Below the pieces are notes generated by a model. The model saw nothing but the letters and a program-made list of their open reading frames with translations, had not been told where the DNA came from and did no database searches. From Acetitomaculum ruminis DSM 5522 (lineage in GTDB: Bacteria; Bacillota; Clostridia; Lachnospirales; Lachnospiraceae), in contig NZ_FOJY01000002.1 of assembly GCF_900112085.1 (NCBI RefSeq), forward strand, positions 1-64,000: a DNA stretch of 64,000 bases. Reading direction: 5' to 3'. The translations under genes and the position numbers were made by a program. Of this stretch, positions 53,307 to 62,811 are shown piece after piece. Within the stretch, counting starts at the first letter, position 1, and each line of letters starts with the position of its first letter.

Positions 53307-55532
53307 CTATTTTACTATGTTATTCTTTCTCAAAAACTGCATATATTTTAGATACTTAAGTTTAAAATTTGAATTAAATTCAGTATAATCAGCCAGTTCA
53401 TAATAATACTCAATAGGTTGATTTTCATCAAATTCAGACATTTTTATGTAAGGCAATTCAAAATACCTCACCAATTCCTCTGTTCTACTGTCAATTGACA
53501 TAAATAATGCAGGAATCCTGTTCCAAAGAGCCATAACATTACCATGAAATCTCGGTCCCATGGAAAACTGGAAACCTTTCATATAATCTTTCCATTCATT
53601 TGTATCAAAAAACACCTTTTTCTTTCTATTTAGCCATTTTGAAACATAATTATAATAATTATCATCTGCAGCATTTTCTTTCACAAATTCGTGACTTGTC
53701 TGCTCTACAAAATCATAATCTTTATTGGCACAATAGGTTAAAAAATGTTTTTCGTTCTTGTTTAGTAAACCGTAAAAAGTTCTGAAATTTGCACATACCT
53801 TTGTGATTTCTTCATCACTTTTTTTAATAAAAAGGTTTGAATCATTTTCATAATACAATGATGGACAGCCGATTATATCAATGTTTTTTATTCCGTTTTT
53901 TTCAAGAATTGTAGCTGTATATTCTCCTCTGACACCAATAATCGCCCTTTCTTGCATAGCAGAAAGAACATTTTTTGTAGATTCATTTAATTTAAAATCT
54001 ACTTCATAATCCTTTGCCTGAAGTCCAACACTCATAGGTACAAAAGCAGTATTCTTGTTTTTCTTTACTCTTTCATAAAGATAATCAAAATTACTATTTT
54101 CGTTTATCCAGATTAAATCCGTAACCACAATAGGAACATTTTTTATATCCTTTGCAATCTGTTCATAAGCCTCATAACTAATATTTAGTAAATCAAGATT
54201 TTTTATTAAAGAATCCCTAAATACAAGGTTTCCGGTATTTAAACCTACTGATTCAAATGCAATTTCAGTGTTTGAATAATCATGAGGTCTTTCTAGTAAA
54301 ATTCCACTGAATTTGGTTGTTTGCTTTTCTTCTATCACTGTTGGGATATATGTATATTTTTTCTCTGCATATTTAGGATATTTTTTTACAAGATAATTTG
54401 CCAGTAAATTTTTTTGTATAAGTTCAGGTTTTTCAGAAATTTTTTGAATAATATATCCCCAATTATTCATAGATAATTTTATAACATTAGAATTTAATCT
54501 TGACAAAATAAGGTCATATAATTCATCTGAAAAATCAAAGCCAAAATCCTGTGGATTTAAATCTTCTGTAAGAATATTCATAAAAGTTCTGATACATTTC
54601 TCGCATATGCAACAGTTTTTCCCGTCTCTTTGTTCCCAGCATACCCTTAAATGCATTTTTTTCCCTGTATTTTTTACATAATCACAAATGCTTTCTACTT
54701 TATCATTTCTGGAAGTGTTTTCTCCAACGCAAAAACAGGATGCACTGGAAAATTTCAGTGAATTTGTGATTTTTGAAAGTTTGATTCCAGCATAATCTTC
54801 TCGATTTTTAACATTGTTATTCTGGGATATATATATTTTTTTAATGCCGTAATAGTAAGCCATAACGGCCCCATGGGATAAAATACCCAGTTCTTTTTGA
54901 AAGCCTTGCCACCAGTTTGTCAGGTTAGGCTTTGCAAATTTTGCATTTAAAATTTCGTAATTTAAAATATATCTAAAAGAAGTCTGGAAAAATCTACACT
55001 CTAAATCATATTCTTCTGCAACTTTCGAAGTCTGTCTAATAACCTCATCCCAACCGTCGCTTTCGTGAAAAAACAAGTCATTTCCCCACATGGTAGCAAG
55101 TATTGGTTTTTCATTTAAAAGATTAATAAGAGCATCTACAGAACCTACTCCTCCAGAATAAAAGAGCATACTTCTGTCTTCTTCCTTTGATAAACGATTC
55201 GAAACAATCTTATTTACAACTATCTTCCCTTTAAAAGCCAGATTTGGATAGAGTTTTGCAAATATTTTCTTTATTTCCTCAATGCTTGACAGATAATTTT
55301 CGTCTATCTCTTCGATTTCAATAGTTGCATCATAAAGCCACGCAACCGGCAATACATTTGTAAGAAAAGGTATCACAAGAATAGAATTTGGAATTGTAAA
55401 AATTTTAAAATCATAATCTACAAAAAAATCCACATTCTTTCTGAAGGCATTAGCAATACTTCCTTCGCAATAAAAAACATAATCCACCCTGGTATTTTGT
55501 TTTTTTATGTTCACTAATTTAATTTTTTCCAT
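53307..55532 (-). CDS. PP-loop (QueC-like) domain fused to polysaccharide pyruvyltransferase
   Basis: A 741-residue two-part protein. Residues about 115-320 have SGGVGSVDA (126-134), a PP-loop-like ATP pyrophosphatase motif with Gly where Asp is usual. A zinc-type motif C298-x8-C307-x2-C310-x2-C313 then lies in the block NCCICEKCIRTF; that spacing equals the QueC zinc site. Residues about 405-700 form a polysaccharide pyruvyl transferase domain, ending in MGPRFHGNVMALWNRIPA (His-containing signature). The N-terminal 110 residues are not recognised. Pyruvyl acetal addition to the polymer is the likely job of the C-terminal half; the PP-loop half may activate or sense a substrate. Confidence 0.7.
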   Translation of the reverse strand: MEKIKLVNIKKQNTRVDYVFYCEGSIANAFRKNVDFFVDYDFKIFTIPNSILVIPFLTNVLPVAWLYDATIEIEEIDENYLSSIEEIKKIFAKLYPNLAFKGKIVVNKIVSNRLSKEEDRSMLFYSGGVGSVDALINLLNEKPILATMWGNDLFFHESDGWDEVIRQTSKVAEEYDLECRFFQTSFRYILNYEILNAKFAKPNLTNWWQGFQKELGILSHGAVMAYYYGIKKIYISQNNNVKNREDYAGIKLSKITNSLKFSSASCFCVGENTSRNDKVESICDYVKNTGKKMHLRVCWEQRDGKNCCICEKCIRTFMNILTEDLNPQDFGFDFSDELYDLILSRLNSNVIKLSMNNWGYIIQKISEKPELIQKNLLANYLVKKYPKYAEKKYTYIPTVIEEKQTTKFSGILLERPHDYSNTEIAFESVGLNTGNLVFRDSLIKNLDLLNISYEAYEQIAKDIKNVPIVVTDLIWINENSNFDYLYERVKKNKNTAFVPMSVGLQAKDYEVDFKLNESTKNVLSAMQERAIIGVRGEYTATILEKNGIKNIDIIGCPSLYYENDSNLFIKKSDEEITKVCANFRTFYGLLNKNEKHFLTYCANKDYDFVEQTSHEFVKENAADDNYYNYVSKWLNRKKKVFFDTNEWKDYMKGFQFSMGPRFHGNVMALWNRIPALFMSIDSRTEELVRYFELPYIKMSEFDENQPIEYYYELADYTEFNSNFKLKYLKYMQFLRKNNIVK

Positions 55533-55558
55533 AATTACATCCCTATCTCTCCTAAAAA

Positions 55559-58500
55559 TCAGGAGTCTTTTTTATTAAAAAAATGTTCAAATAGTCTTTT
55601 TTTGAAAAATGATCTATCCACTAAAAACCAGTACAAGCCTTTTGAAATCAAACCTTTTTTATGGACATTTTTCAGATAAACTTCGTATTCGTAATTTATG
55701 TTTTCACTGTCTTCAATCCTTGATTTTAAAGAATTTTCTTCAATTCGATAATTCTTAGAATCCAGATACCAATTCCATATTTCATTTAACTCTTTTTGAC
55801 TTATACCACCATAATATTCATCTTCTATTTTACAATAATCAAATATAGCTTGGTCAAATTTTTTCGGATTTATCAAATATTTTTCATATTGTGCGCTATA
55901 TTCCGCTGGATTAACCTGAATAATATTTAAATATTCACTATAATAATCCATAAATTTGTTATTAAAATTTTTAGCGGCATACTGAAGCTGGTCTACCACA
56001 TAATCTCCGATAAAATCATTTCGTTTTTTTTCTAAAACCGGCATGACTTCATCCGCCTTTTTCTCATATGAAATACAGGAGGGATTTCTGTCTGAAAAAA
56101 TATATTCATTTACAATTCCCGAAATTGAAGGAACGTAGTCAAAGTATGAAATCACCTGTAATTCATTTTTTTTAATTCTCATAAGTGCTTCATAACCTGA
56201 ATTATTTAAGAAGGCAAAAGAAACACTTTTGTTCATCGCCTTAATAATACTTTTTTGAAGCTTTCCACTATATCCAAGGTCAAAAATCAGGTCATTTTCA
56301 TTTATTTTTGACTCCAGATAGTTTTTGCAATTTTCAAAACTTATATTTGCCTTAACAGGGGAATATTGATATTTTTTTAAAAGTCTGATAAAAGAAGCAA
56401 ATTCTTTTTCGCTTTTAAATACTTCATCTGTTAAAAAGCCTTCAGATTCATAAAACTCTTTAAGTTGCGGTGTAAGAGGTTCTAAAACATCAATATATCT
56501 TTCAATTACGGATTCAGGTGAATTAGCCTTATAATTACAGGAAACAAAAATAGCATCAACAAATTCCTGTTGGGATATTTCTACGGGAATTAATGATTTT
56601 CTGCTTAAATATAAATAATTAGTTTTGGGAATATCCCCATTAATTTTTTTATAAAAGCTTTCATATAATTCTTTTAAATAAAATCCGTCTCTTGATGAAA
56701 AATGCAGAGTATCTTTTTTTAATTCCTTCATTTTTTCATAAAGCCATTTTATAATACCAAACATGTGCATTCCCAAAGCCAAGGTGCCCAAAAAGAAAGG
56801 ATCTCCGTTATAATCAGAGTCTTCATTTACGGGAATAAACGGATTATCAAATAAAATGTTGGCAGCTGTAGCATAAAGACAGCGCATGGATAAATTGTTT
56901 TTTGCCTGATTTATATCTATTATACTGTTATAGTTTTTAAAAACACCTTTTACGGAATTCCCCTTATATTTCCCCGGCATCTTATTTGTAAGAACATCCT
57001 TTGTGGAAGTCAGTATAAAGGATTTAATGTTTTTTTCTTTAGAAGCCTTACTGTCACTATCTATGTTATCTCCAATATGGATGATTTGGGAAGCAGTAAG
57101 TCCGTTTTCTTCAAGAATCAGGTCATAAAGATGACCGGTTTTTTTCAAAAGTCTTCTATCACTGGATAAATAAATTCCTTTGTAGCCATAATAACCATTT
57201 TTATCAAGAATTTCTATAACGTCCTTTAATTCCAGATACATATCGGAACTGATAAAAACATCTTTGTGGGATGTTATAGCAAGTTCATACAATTCAAAAC
57301 CGGTATTTCTCCTGGATGAAAAATGTTTTTCAAAGGCAGTTTCCTTTTCCATAAGAATACCTGTCAGTTTTTTATTCACTCCAAAATATTCTGAAAAAGT
57401 ATCGTAAATCTCGCTTAATGTAACATCTTCATATTCCGGAAACTCCTGTTGGATTCGCTTTCTGCATATTTCCTCCGACATTTTTCTGTAACGGAACAAA
57501 ACCTCTTCCTCGTAAGGGTAAATATCTGTTTCCATTAATACAATCCTAAAAATATCATCAGGATTTAAAACATATCTGAGAATTAAAGTATCAAACAAAT
57601 CAAAAGATACAGCTTTTATCTTATCTGATACAATGGCTTTTTTGATATGTTCTAAAGAAGAATCCCAAGAAGTCTTTTTTTGTTCAAAATAGCCATCTTC
57701 AAAAAATGCTTTTTCTACTTTGTTTTTATTAAATGCCTTAAAGAAATTGTTCTTAAAATCTCCATCAATTTCATTTTCAAATTTTTCTAAAAAAGAACTC
57801 CACCATCTAAAATATCTGTCTGACCATTGGTTAAAAAACAATTCATACTTCTCCAGACATTTTTTCTTCAAAAGGAAGTCTTTTATACGGGTAAATACAT
57901 ATAAAATGTCAGAAATGTTTTTTATAACCTTTTTACTGTCCCCTTTTTCCTTAGTGGAGGACTTTTCATTTCTGTAATACATATATCCTTCATGGTCTGA
58001 AAAGCCAATACTTTTTGCATAAAAAAACAAAATAAAAGAATAAAGTATATCTTCTGTCATTGTAATATGATTTTTTGTGGCATCTAAGTCATTGTAGGCA
58101 TTTTCAAACAATTCTCTTTTATAAATTTTATTCCAGATTGTATGAATGGAAAAATCAAGTCCACAGTCCTTTAAAAAGAACTCAAAAACATCCTTTCCAT
58201 AAAGTGAATTGTATCTGCACCTTGAAATATTTGTATTATAAATATATTCCCATCCCTTATTATCAATACAAACGGTTTTTGCCATTACAATATCAAAATT
58301 ACCCTCTAAAGCCTTTTTTAAAAGTAATCTTATCCAATCAATTGTAATAAAATCATCCGCGTCCACAAAGGCAATATATTCTCCCTTTGCCTCCATAAAT
58401 CCACTAAGACGCGCCCTAAACAGTCCCTGATTTTTATCATGTTTTACATAACGAATTCGGCTGTCCATGCTTAAAAAATCCTTTAAATCAGCTGAATAAT

Positions 58501-58654
58501 CCGGCTCATTTCCATCATCCACCAAAATAATCTGAAGATTTTTATAGGTTTGTGAAATAATACTTTTTATACATTTTTCCACAAGTTTCTTATCTACTTT
58601 AAAAACAGGCACTATAATAGAAACCAAAAATCTGTTTTCTTTGTCTATTGGCAT
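55559..58654 (-). CDS. GT2 glycosyltransferase - HAD - SRDG three-part protein
   Basis: A 1031-residue fusion. Residues 10-330 are a GT2 (GT-A) glycosyltransferase: VSIIVPVF, VDDGNEP and DAD in AFVDADD (D98-D101). Residues 345-555 are a HAD domain: FDLFDT (D352, D355), SSDMYLE and HIGDN (D529). Residues 600-900 are the shared domain: SRDG at 654-657, SR at 684-685, DLGYSGK from D792. Fusing the glycosyltransferase to the same HAD-SRDG set as the neighbouring gene shows the parts work on one substrate. ATG at 58654, with GAAGG about 12 bases upstream. Ends in a short basic tail. Confidence 0.78.
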   Translation of the reverse strand: MPIDKENRFLVSIIVPVFKVDKKLVEKCIKSIISQTYKNLQIILVDDGNEPDYSADLKDFLSMDSRIRYVKHDKNQGLFRARLSGFMEAKGEYIAFVDADDFITIDWIRLLLKKALEGNFDIVMAKTVCIDNKGWEYIYNTNISRCRYNSLYGKDVFEFFLKDCGLDFSIHTIWNKIYKRELFENAYNDLDATKNHITMTEDILYSFILFFYAKSIGFSDHEGYMYYRNEKSSTKEKGDSKKVIKNISDILYVFTRIKDFLLKKKCLEKYELFFNQWSDRYFRWWSSFLEKFENEIDGDFKNNFFKAFNKNKVEKAFFEDGYFEQKKTSWDSSLEHIKKAIVSDKIKAVSFDLFDTLILRYVLNPDDIFRIVLMETDIYPYEEEVLFRYRKMSEEICRKRIQQEFPEYEDVTLSEIYDTFSEYFGVNKKLTGILMEKETAFEKHFSSRRNTGFELYELAITSHKDVFISSDMYLELKDVIEILDKNGYYGYKGIYLSSDRRLLKKTGHLYDLILEENGLTASQIIHIGDNIDSDSKASKEKNIKSFILTSTKDVLTNKMPGKYKGNSVKGVFKNYNSIIDINQAKNNLSMRCLYATAANILFDNPFIPVNEDSDYNGDPFFLGTLALGMHMFGIIKWLYEKMKELKKDTLHFSSRDGFYLKELYESFYKKINGDIPKTNYLYLSRKSLIPVEISQQEFVDAIFVSCNYKANSPESVIERYIDVLEPLTPQLKEFYESEGFLTDEVFKSEKEFASFIRLLKKYQYSPVKANISFENCKNYLESKINENDLIFDLGYSGKLQKSIIKAMNKSVSFAFLNNSGYEALMRIKKNELQVISYFDYVPSISGIVNEYIFSDRNPSCISYEKKADEVMPVLEKKRNDFIGDYVVDQLQYAAKNFNNKFMDYYSEYLNIIQVNPAEYSAQYEKYLINPKKFDQAIFDYCKIEDEYYGGISQKELNEIWNWYLDSKNYRIEENSLKSRIEDSENINYEYEVYLKNVHKKGLISKGLYWFLVDRSFFKKRLFEHFFNKKDS

Positions 58655-58679
58655 AAGTAATTATTACCTTCCTTATTTT

Positions 58680-59453
58680 TCATAATCTCATCATTATCTC
58701 TTTTTTGCTTTTCTCAAAATATATTGTACCGAAAACATATACAAAAGCAGTTGTAAGAATAAGCTTTATCATGCTGTTTAACTCCGGCATCCTAGCGTAT
58801 AAAACACAGTCTCTGGTCATATCAACCAACAAAAACAAAGGATTTAAAACTATAACCTGTCTAGCAGCAACTGACAGCTTTGACAAAGGATACATTAATC
58901 CAGATGCAAAAAATATAATGGTGGTTATGATTGAATAAATATAATCTATATCCGGAAAAAGCACTCCCCATACAGCTAAAAATTTTCCAATTCCCGTATG
59001 TAAAAAAACAGCTACCAAAAGTATGGGAATGATGCATAAAAGGCTTAAATTTACAGGAATTCTAAAATAAATCAATAAAATAACCAGAGCAATGCTTTGA
59101 TAAAACAAATATATTATCCTGCTATATACCTTTTCCAACAAAAAAACATTGTTTGGAAGTCTGGTGGTTAAAAGAAAGTTTTTATTATCTGCCAATGAGT
59201 TAATAGCCCCGGAGGTTATACCATTGAAAAAATTATAATGAATAATTCCAATCAGGAAAAACAGGGGATAATTTTCTATATCGTGAAGAAACAGGGTGGA
59301 ATAAAAAGCTGTCATTATAATCATATACAATAATGGATTGGCTACATTCCAAAGTTCCATCAGTCTGGTCTCACTGGTATTTTTTATATGTTCCTTCCTT
59401 GCCAGTTGCCTTATTACAAATGCATACTGACTAATATTAATATCTTTTCTCAA
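58680..59453 (-). CDS. ABC-2 type polysaccharide exporter permease, second copy
   Basis: A 257-residue membrane protein with six membrane segments, of the Wzm/TagG family (ABC2_membrane). The start opens MRKDINISQYAFVIRQLARKE and the family loop LWNVANPLLYMIIM is present. It differs clearly from the next gene (59465-60250); the two have different N-termini and loops. It lies 11 bases downstream of that gene. The pair with one ATPase suggests a heterodimeric channel. Confidence 0.82.
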   Translation of the reverse strand: MRKDINISQYAFVIRQLARKEHIKNTSETRLMELWNVANPLLYMIIMTAFYSTLFLHDIENYPLFFLIGIIHYNFFNGITSGAINSLADNKNFLLTTRLPNNVFLLEKVYSRIIYLFYQSIALVILLIYFRIPVNLSLLCIIPILLVAVFLHTGIGKFLAVWGVLFPDIDYIYSIITTIIFFASGLMYPLSKLSVAARQVIVLNPLFLLVDMTRDCVLYARMPELNSMIKLILTTAFVYVFGTIYFEKSKKEIMMRL

Positions 59454-59464
59454 AATCTACCTTC

Positions 59465-60250
59465 CTAAAGTTTTTTCAGTATTTTTTCTTCATGAGATTT
59501 ATAATAAATCATTCCCAGAAACAGTACACCCAAACTCCAGGCCACAAGGGAAATAATGGTTATTTCATCTGGTATTACACCTTCTAAAATACACTCTCTT
59601 GCCGTTTTAATGTACAAATATACAGGAATAAGATTCACAAAATTCCTCACATTTTCAGGTAATATCTCCATGGGATAATATAAACCTACCAGATGTATCA
59701 AAAGATATAAAAAATTTGTATAAATATACTTTATATCTCTTTTATCAATATATTTCAAAGACAAAATCATAGACAAACCGATTATAAAAAGCATACATAA
59801 AAATACATCTGCAAATATCATAAAAAATGAAGGTGAAAATTTTACCCCAAAAAACAAAGTAACAATTATATAAGCTATACATGAAAATAAAAAATTTACA
59901 AATGCTGTATATATCCTTGAAAATACGAATAAATATTTTGGTTGCTTAAATCTGGCAAAAAAAGCTTTATTATCCCATAATGCAGTCATAGAGGTCTTTG
60001 TTGCATTGGAAAATAAAGACCATATCAGATATCCTGTTAAAAAATACAGGGCAAAATCATTATGTCTTTTTCCGTACATTGTGGAAAAAATCATGGACAT
60101 AAGCACCATATACAAAAGGGGATGAAGCATACTCCAAAATATTCCCAGATAACTTCTGGCATATTTTCGCTTGATTTCTCTAGCAGTCAACTCCTTTATG
60201 GTAAAAAAATGCTGTTTAATATTTGACATTGAATTTATATTAGAATCCAT
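59465..60250 (-). CDS. ABC-2 type polysaccharide exporter permease, first copy
   Basis: A 261-residue Wzm/TagG-like permease with six membrane segments. It has the canonical cytoplasmic REIKRKYARSYLGIFWSMLHPL motif (residues about 20-41), which the second permease lacks in this form. The segment LYYPMEILPENVRNFVNLIPV near 200-220 is typical of this family. It starts 17 bases after the ATPase gene stop. It exports the glycopolymer together with the other permease and the ATPase. Confidence 0.87.
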   Translation of the reverse strand: MDSNINSMSNIKQHFFTIKELTAREIKRKYARSYLGIFWSMLHPLLYMVLMSMIFSTMYGKRHNDFALYFLTGYLIWSLFSNATKTSMTALWDNKAFFARFKQPKYLFVFSRIYTAFVNFLFSCIAYIIVTLFFGVKFSPSFFMIFADVFLCMLFIIGLSMILSLKYIDKRDIKYIYTNFLYLLIHLVGLYYPMEILPENVRNFVNLIPVYLYIKTARECILEGVIPDEITIISLVAWSLGVLFLGMIYYKSHEEKILKKL

Positions 60251-60267
60251 AAATCACCTTTTTATCA

Positions 60268-61329
60268 TTATTGTTGTAGTTTTCCGTAGGCTTTACAAAC
60301 TTCCATAGGCTCACCTGACATCTTTATTTTTCCTTTATCAAGCCATATACACCTTGTGCAGTTATCAAGTATATTTCTCATACTGTGGGAAACCAAAAGC
60401 ACTGTACTTCCGGAATTCAGCATTTCCTTTATCCTTTTAAGACTTTTCTTTCTGAAAAACTCATCTCCTACAGCCAAAACCTCATCTAAAATAAGAATTT
60501 CCGGAGCATCGGAAGCTGTTGCAATGGAAAATGCCAGTCTGGATATCATTCCCGATGAAAAGTTTTTTATTTTTTCATCCATGAAATCCTCTAATTCAGC
60601 AAATTCAACTATTTCATCATAATGATTATCTATAAATTCTTTTGAATATCCAATAATTGAACCGTTTAAATAAACATTTTCTTTTGCTGTTAATTCGTAG
60701 TCAAAACCGGTTCCCAGGGTTAAAAGAGCAACTTTATCCTGATCTACTATCACTGTTCCTGAAGTAGGTGTTAATGCCTTTGAAACGATTTTTACAAGTG
60801 TGGATTTTCCAGAACCGTTGGTTCCGATAATTCCAACAACTTCACCTTTATATACATTAAAACTCACATGATAAAGGGCATATAGCTTTCGATAGATTAC
60901 TTCATTTTTCAAAAGCTGTATAAAGTATTCTTTAATACTTGAAGGCTGATATGTATTAATATGAAATTCCATGGTAACATCCATTACTGATATAACTTTT
61001 TCACCATGCTTATCATCCGTAAGATTTTCAAGATATTCCGATACCGTTGGGAAATGCCTTGAATACTCTGAGGACTCTGCCTTGGCTAACATCTGATTCA
61101 TGTAGGTTTCGCTTTTTTCAAAGTTTTCACCATACAATTCTTTAGCAACCTGAACAGGTATTGGCTTTGTTTTAATAATTTTAACCTCTCTTAATCCCTT
61201 TTTTTCCTTTACTGTTTGAATAAAATTCAAAAAAGCATAAATAACCATAGCCCCACCAGTTATTGCAAGAGCTATAAGTATGTAAATATTAAATATTATA
61301 TTTGGATCACTATTATTCATAACACTCAC
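60268..61329 (-). CDS. Polysaccharide exporter ATPase (TagH/Wzt-like) with N-terminal membrane anchor
   Basis: A 353-residue ABC ATPase. Unusually, it begins with one membrane segment (about 11-33, IIFNIYILIALAITGG...) and an 80-residue linker before the nucleotide-binding domain. Walker A is GTNGSGKS (169-176), signature FSSGM, Walker B ILILDEV, with the H-loop in LVSHSMRN. The block FHINTYQPSSIKEYF is typical of TagH/Wzt N-terminal NBDs. There is no C-terminal carbohydrate-binding extension as in Wzt, nor the SH3-like one of TagH. Powers export with the two permeases. Confidence 0.85.
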   Translation of the reverse strand: MSVMNNSDPNIIFNIYILIALAITGGAMVIYAFLNFIQTVKEKKGLREVKIIKTKPIPVQVAKELYGENFEKSETYMNQMLAKAESSEYSRHFPTVSEYLENLTDDKHGEKVISVMDVTMEFHINTYQPSSIKEYFIQLLKNEVIYRKLYALYHVSFNVYKGEVVGIIGTNGSGKSTLVKIVSKALTPTSGTVIVDQDKVALLTLGTGFDYELTAKENVYLNGSIIGYSKEFIDNHYDEIVEFAELEDFMDEKIKNFSSGMISRLAFSIATASDAPEILILDEVLAVGDEFFRKKSLKRIKEMLNSGSTVLLVSHSMRNILDNCTRCIWLDKGKIKMSGEPMEVCKAYGKLQQ

Positions 61330-61353
61330 TATCCTATTTTTATTTCATTTAAG

Positions 61354-62811
61354 TCACAAACCCTTAATTGTATATAAAATAATATTGTAGATAAATTCAT
61401 TAAATATATGATAATAAGGATTTCTTGTGGATAAAACGATACTTCCTTCTATCCATCCACAACTAATAAGTTTTCCACTCTTTAAATTTAATTTTATTAA
61501 TATTCTTTTTAAAATATCATTATTTTCTATCACATGCGTTTCATAAGAAAGGGCCAGTTTTTTATAACTATGCTCTAAAACATCATCACAAAACAGATAA
61601 GTACCCATTGTCTTTACCTCCGGATAAACCGGAATATGCATATGTAAGCTCAAAAGCTTTTCTATAAAAACAAGGCTTTTCTTATTGTTTTGATAATTTA
61701 ATGATAACCCACTAATGGGGCTTTGTAAATTTTTTTTATGCCTGGAGGTATAGTACTTTTGATATGTTTTTAAGGTTTCAAGATTTTTTATTATTCTATC
61801 CCCGTTTGGATTTTTAACTATGTTTTTTTGAGGAGTAATTTTTTCGTCAAATCGTTTATATCCAAGGGTCATAGCTTCATTTGAAGAAAAAACACTTTCA
61901 AAAAGACAAATGGAAAAAGTTGCTTTTTTATAAAGGTCACGCCCCTTCTGCGGAATTATATAAAAACACTTGTAAACAGATTTATTATATACATCTGAAA
62001 TCTTATTATTCCAGCTTTTATAGTCTAGTATACAGGCTTTAAAGTCCTCTTTTTTTCTTTTGTCAAGTTCATATAGTCCAAAATAATATCCCTTTAAGGG
62101 CTTTTTTATAATACGCTCCAGACTTTTTTGTATACTGCCTCTCCATCCTGAATCAACAAGGGCATAATCAACACACTCAAGCATCCCTTTTTCTTTAAAA
62201 TAAGCATATGTAGTATGAAATTCATCTTTGGAATGTTGATAAATATACTTAAAAAACAAGGCACTTTTTCTTAATTTATCTTTTAATAAAGATAATTCCC
62301 TTTTGTTTAGCAAAAGCTTCTCTTTTCCTTTAAAATCAGTCATCTCAGCTATCTTTTCCGCTTCTTTTTTACTTAGTAAAGCTCTTTTCATTATTCTATC
62401 AAAAGTAACTTCTAGACTTTCTGCACATATATATTCAAGACTTTCTTTTTTTATTATATTATATTCTGCTTTTCTAAGGGAAAACCTGGATAATTCAAGA
62501 TAACGGATATCCAGATTAAGATTAAATGAACTGTTGAAATAAAGGGCACTTTCATACATCATAAATCCGTCTCTGGACAAAAAATACAATCTTTTAACCC
62601 CGTTTTTTTTCGCATCAAAAAGAACATTTAATATAAATTCCGTCATCACGGGAGCATAAACATGACTAAAAATCAAACTTTCAAAATCTGATTTTTTCAT
62701 ATTATCCAGGGTTTTTAATAAGGCATATTCGTGTATACTACTATAAGTTGAAATGATATTTTTATATCTGTTTAATCGTTTTTTCAATATTTTCGGCTGT
62801 TTCAAGTCCAT
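61354..62811 (-). CDS. SRDG-domain protein without HAD domain
   Basis: A 485-residue protein that consists mainly of the domain shared with the two HAD genes. SRDG lies at 79-82, SR at 108-109 and DSGWRGSIQKS from D220. The spacing is 29 and 112 residues against 31/109 and 30/108 in the other two. No HAD or glycosyltransferase motif is present. ATG at 62811 with AGAGG just before it; its first 50 bases overlap the end of the GT2 gene. Function unknown; probably works with the HAD proteins. Confidence 0.7.
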   Translation of the reverse strand: MDLKQPKILKKRLNRYKNIISTYSSIHEYALLKTLDNMKKSDFESLIFSHVYAPVMTEFILNVLFDAKKNGVKRLYFLSRDGFMMYESALYFNSSFNLNLDIRYLELSRFSLRKAEYNIIKKESLEYICAESLEVTFDRIMKRALLSKKEAEKIAEMTDFKGKEKLLLNKRELSLLKDKLRKSALFFKYIYQHSKDEFHTTYAYFKEKGMLECVDYALVDSGWRGSIQKSLERIIKKPLKGYYFGLYELDKRKKEDFKACILDYKSWNNKISDVYNKSVYKCFYIIPQKGRDLYKKATFSICLFESVFSSNEAMTLGYKRFDEKITPQKNIVKNPNGDRIIKNLETLKTYQKYYTSRHKKNLQSPISGLSLNYQNNKKSLVFIEKLLSLHMHIPVYPEVKTMGTYLFCDDVLEHSYKKLALSYETHVIENNDILKRILIKLNLKSGKLISCGWIEGSIVLSTRNPYYHIFNEFIYNIILYTIKGL

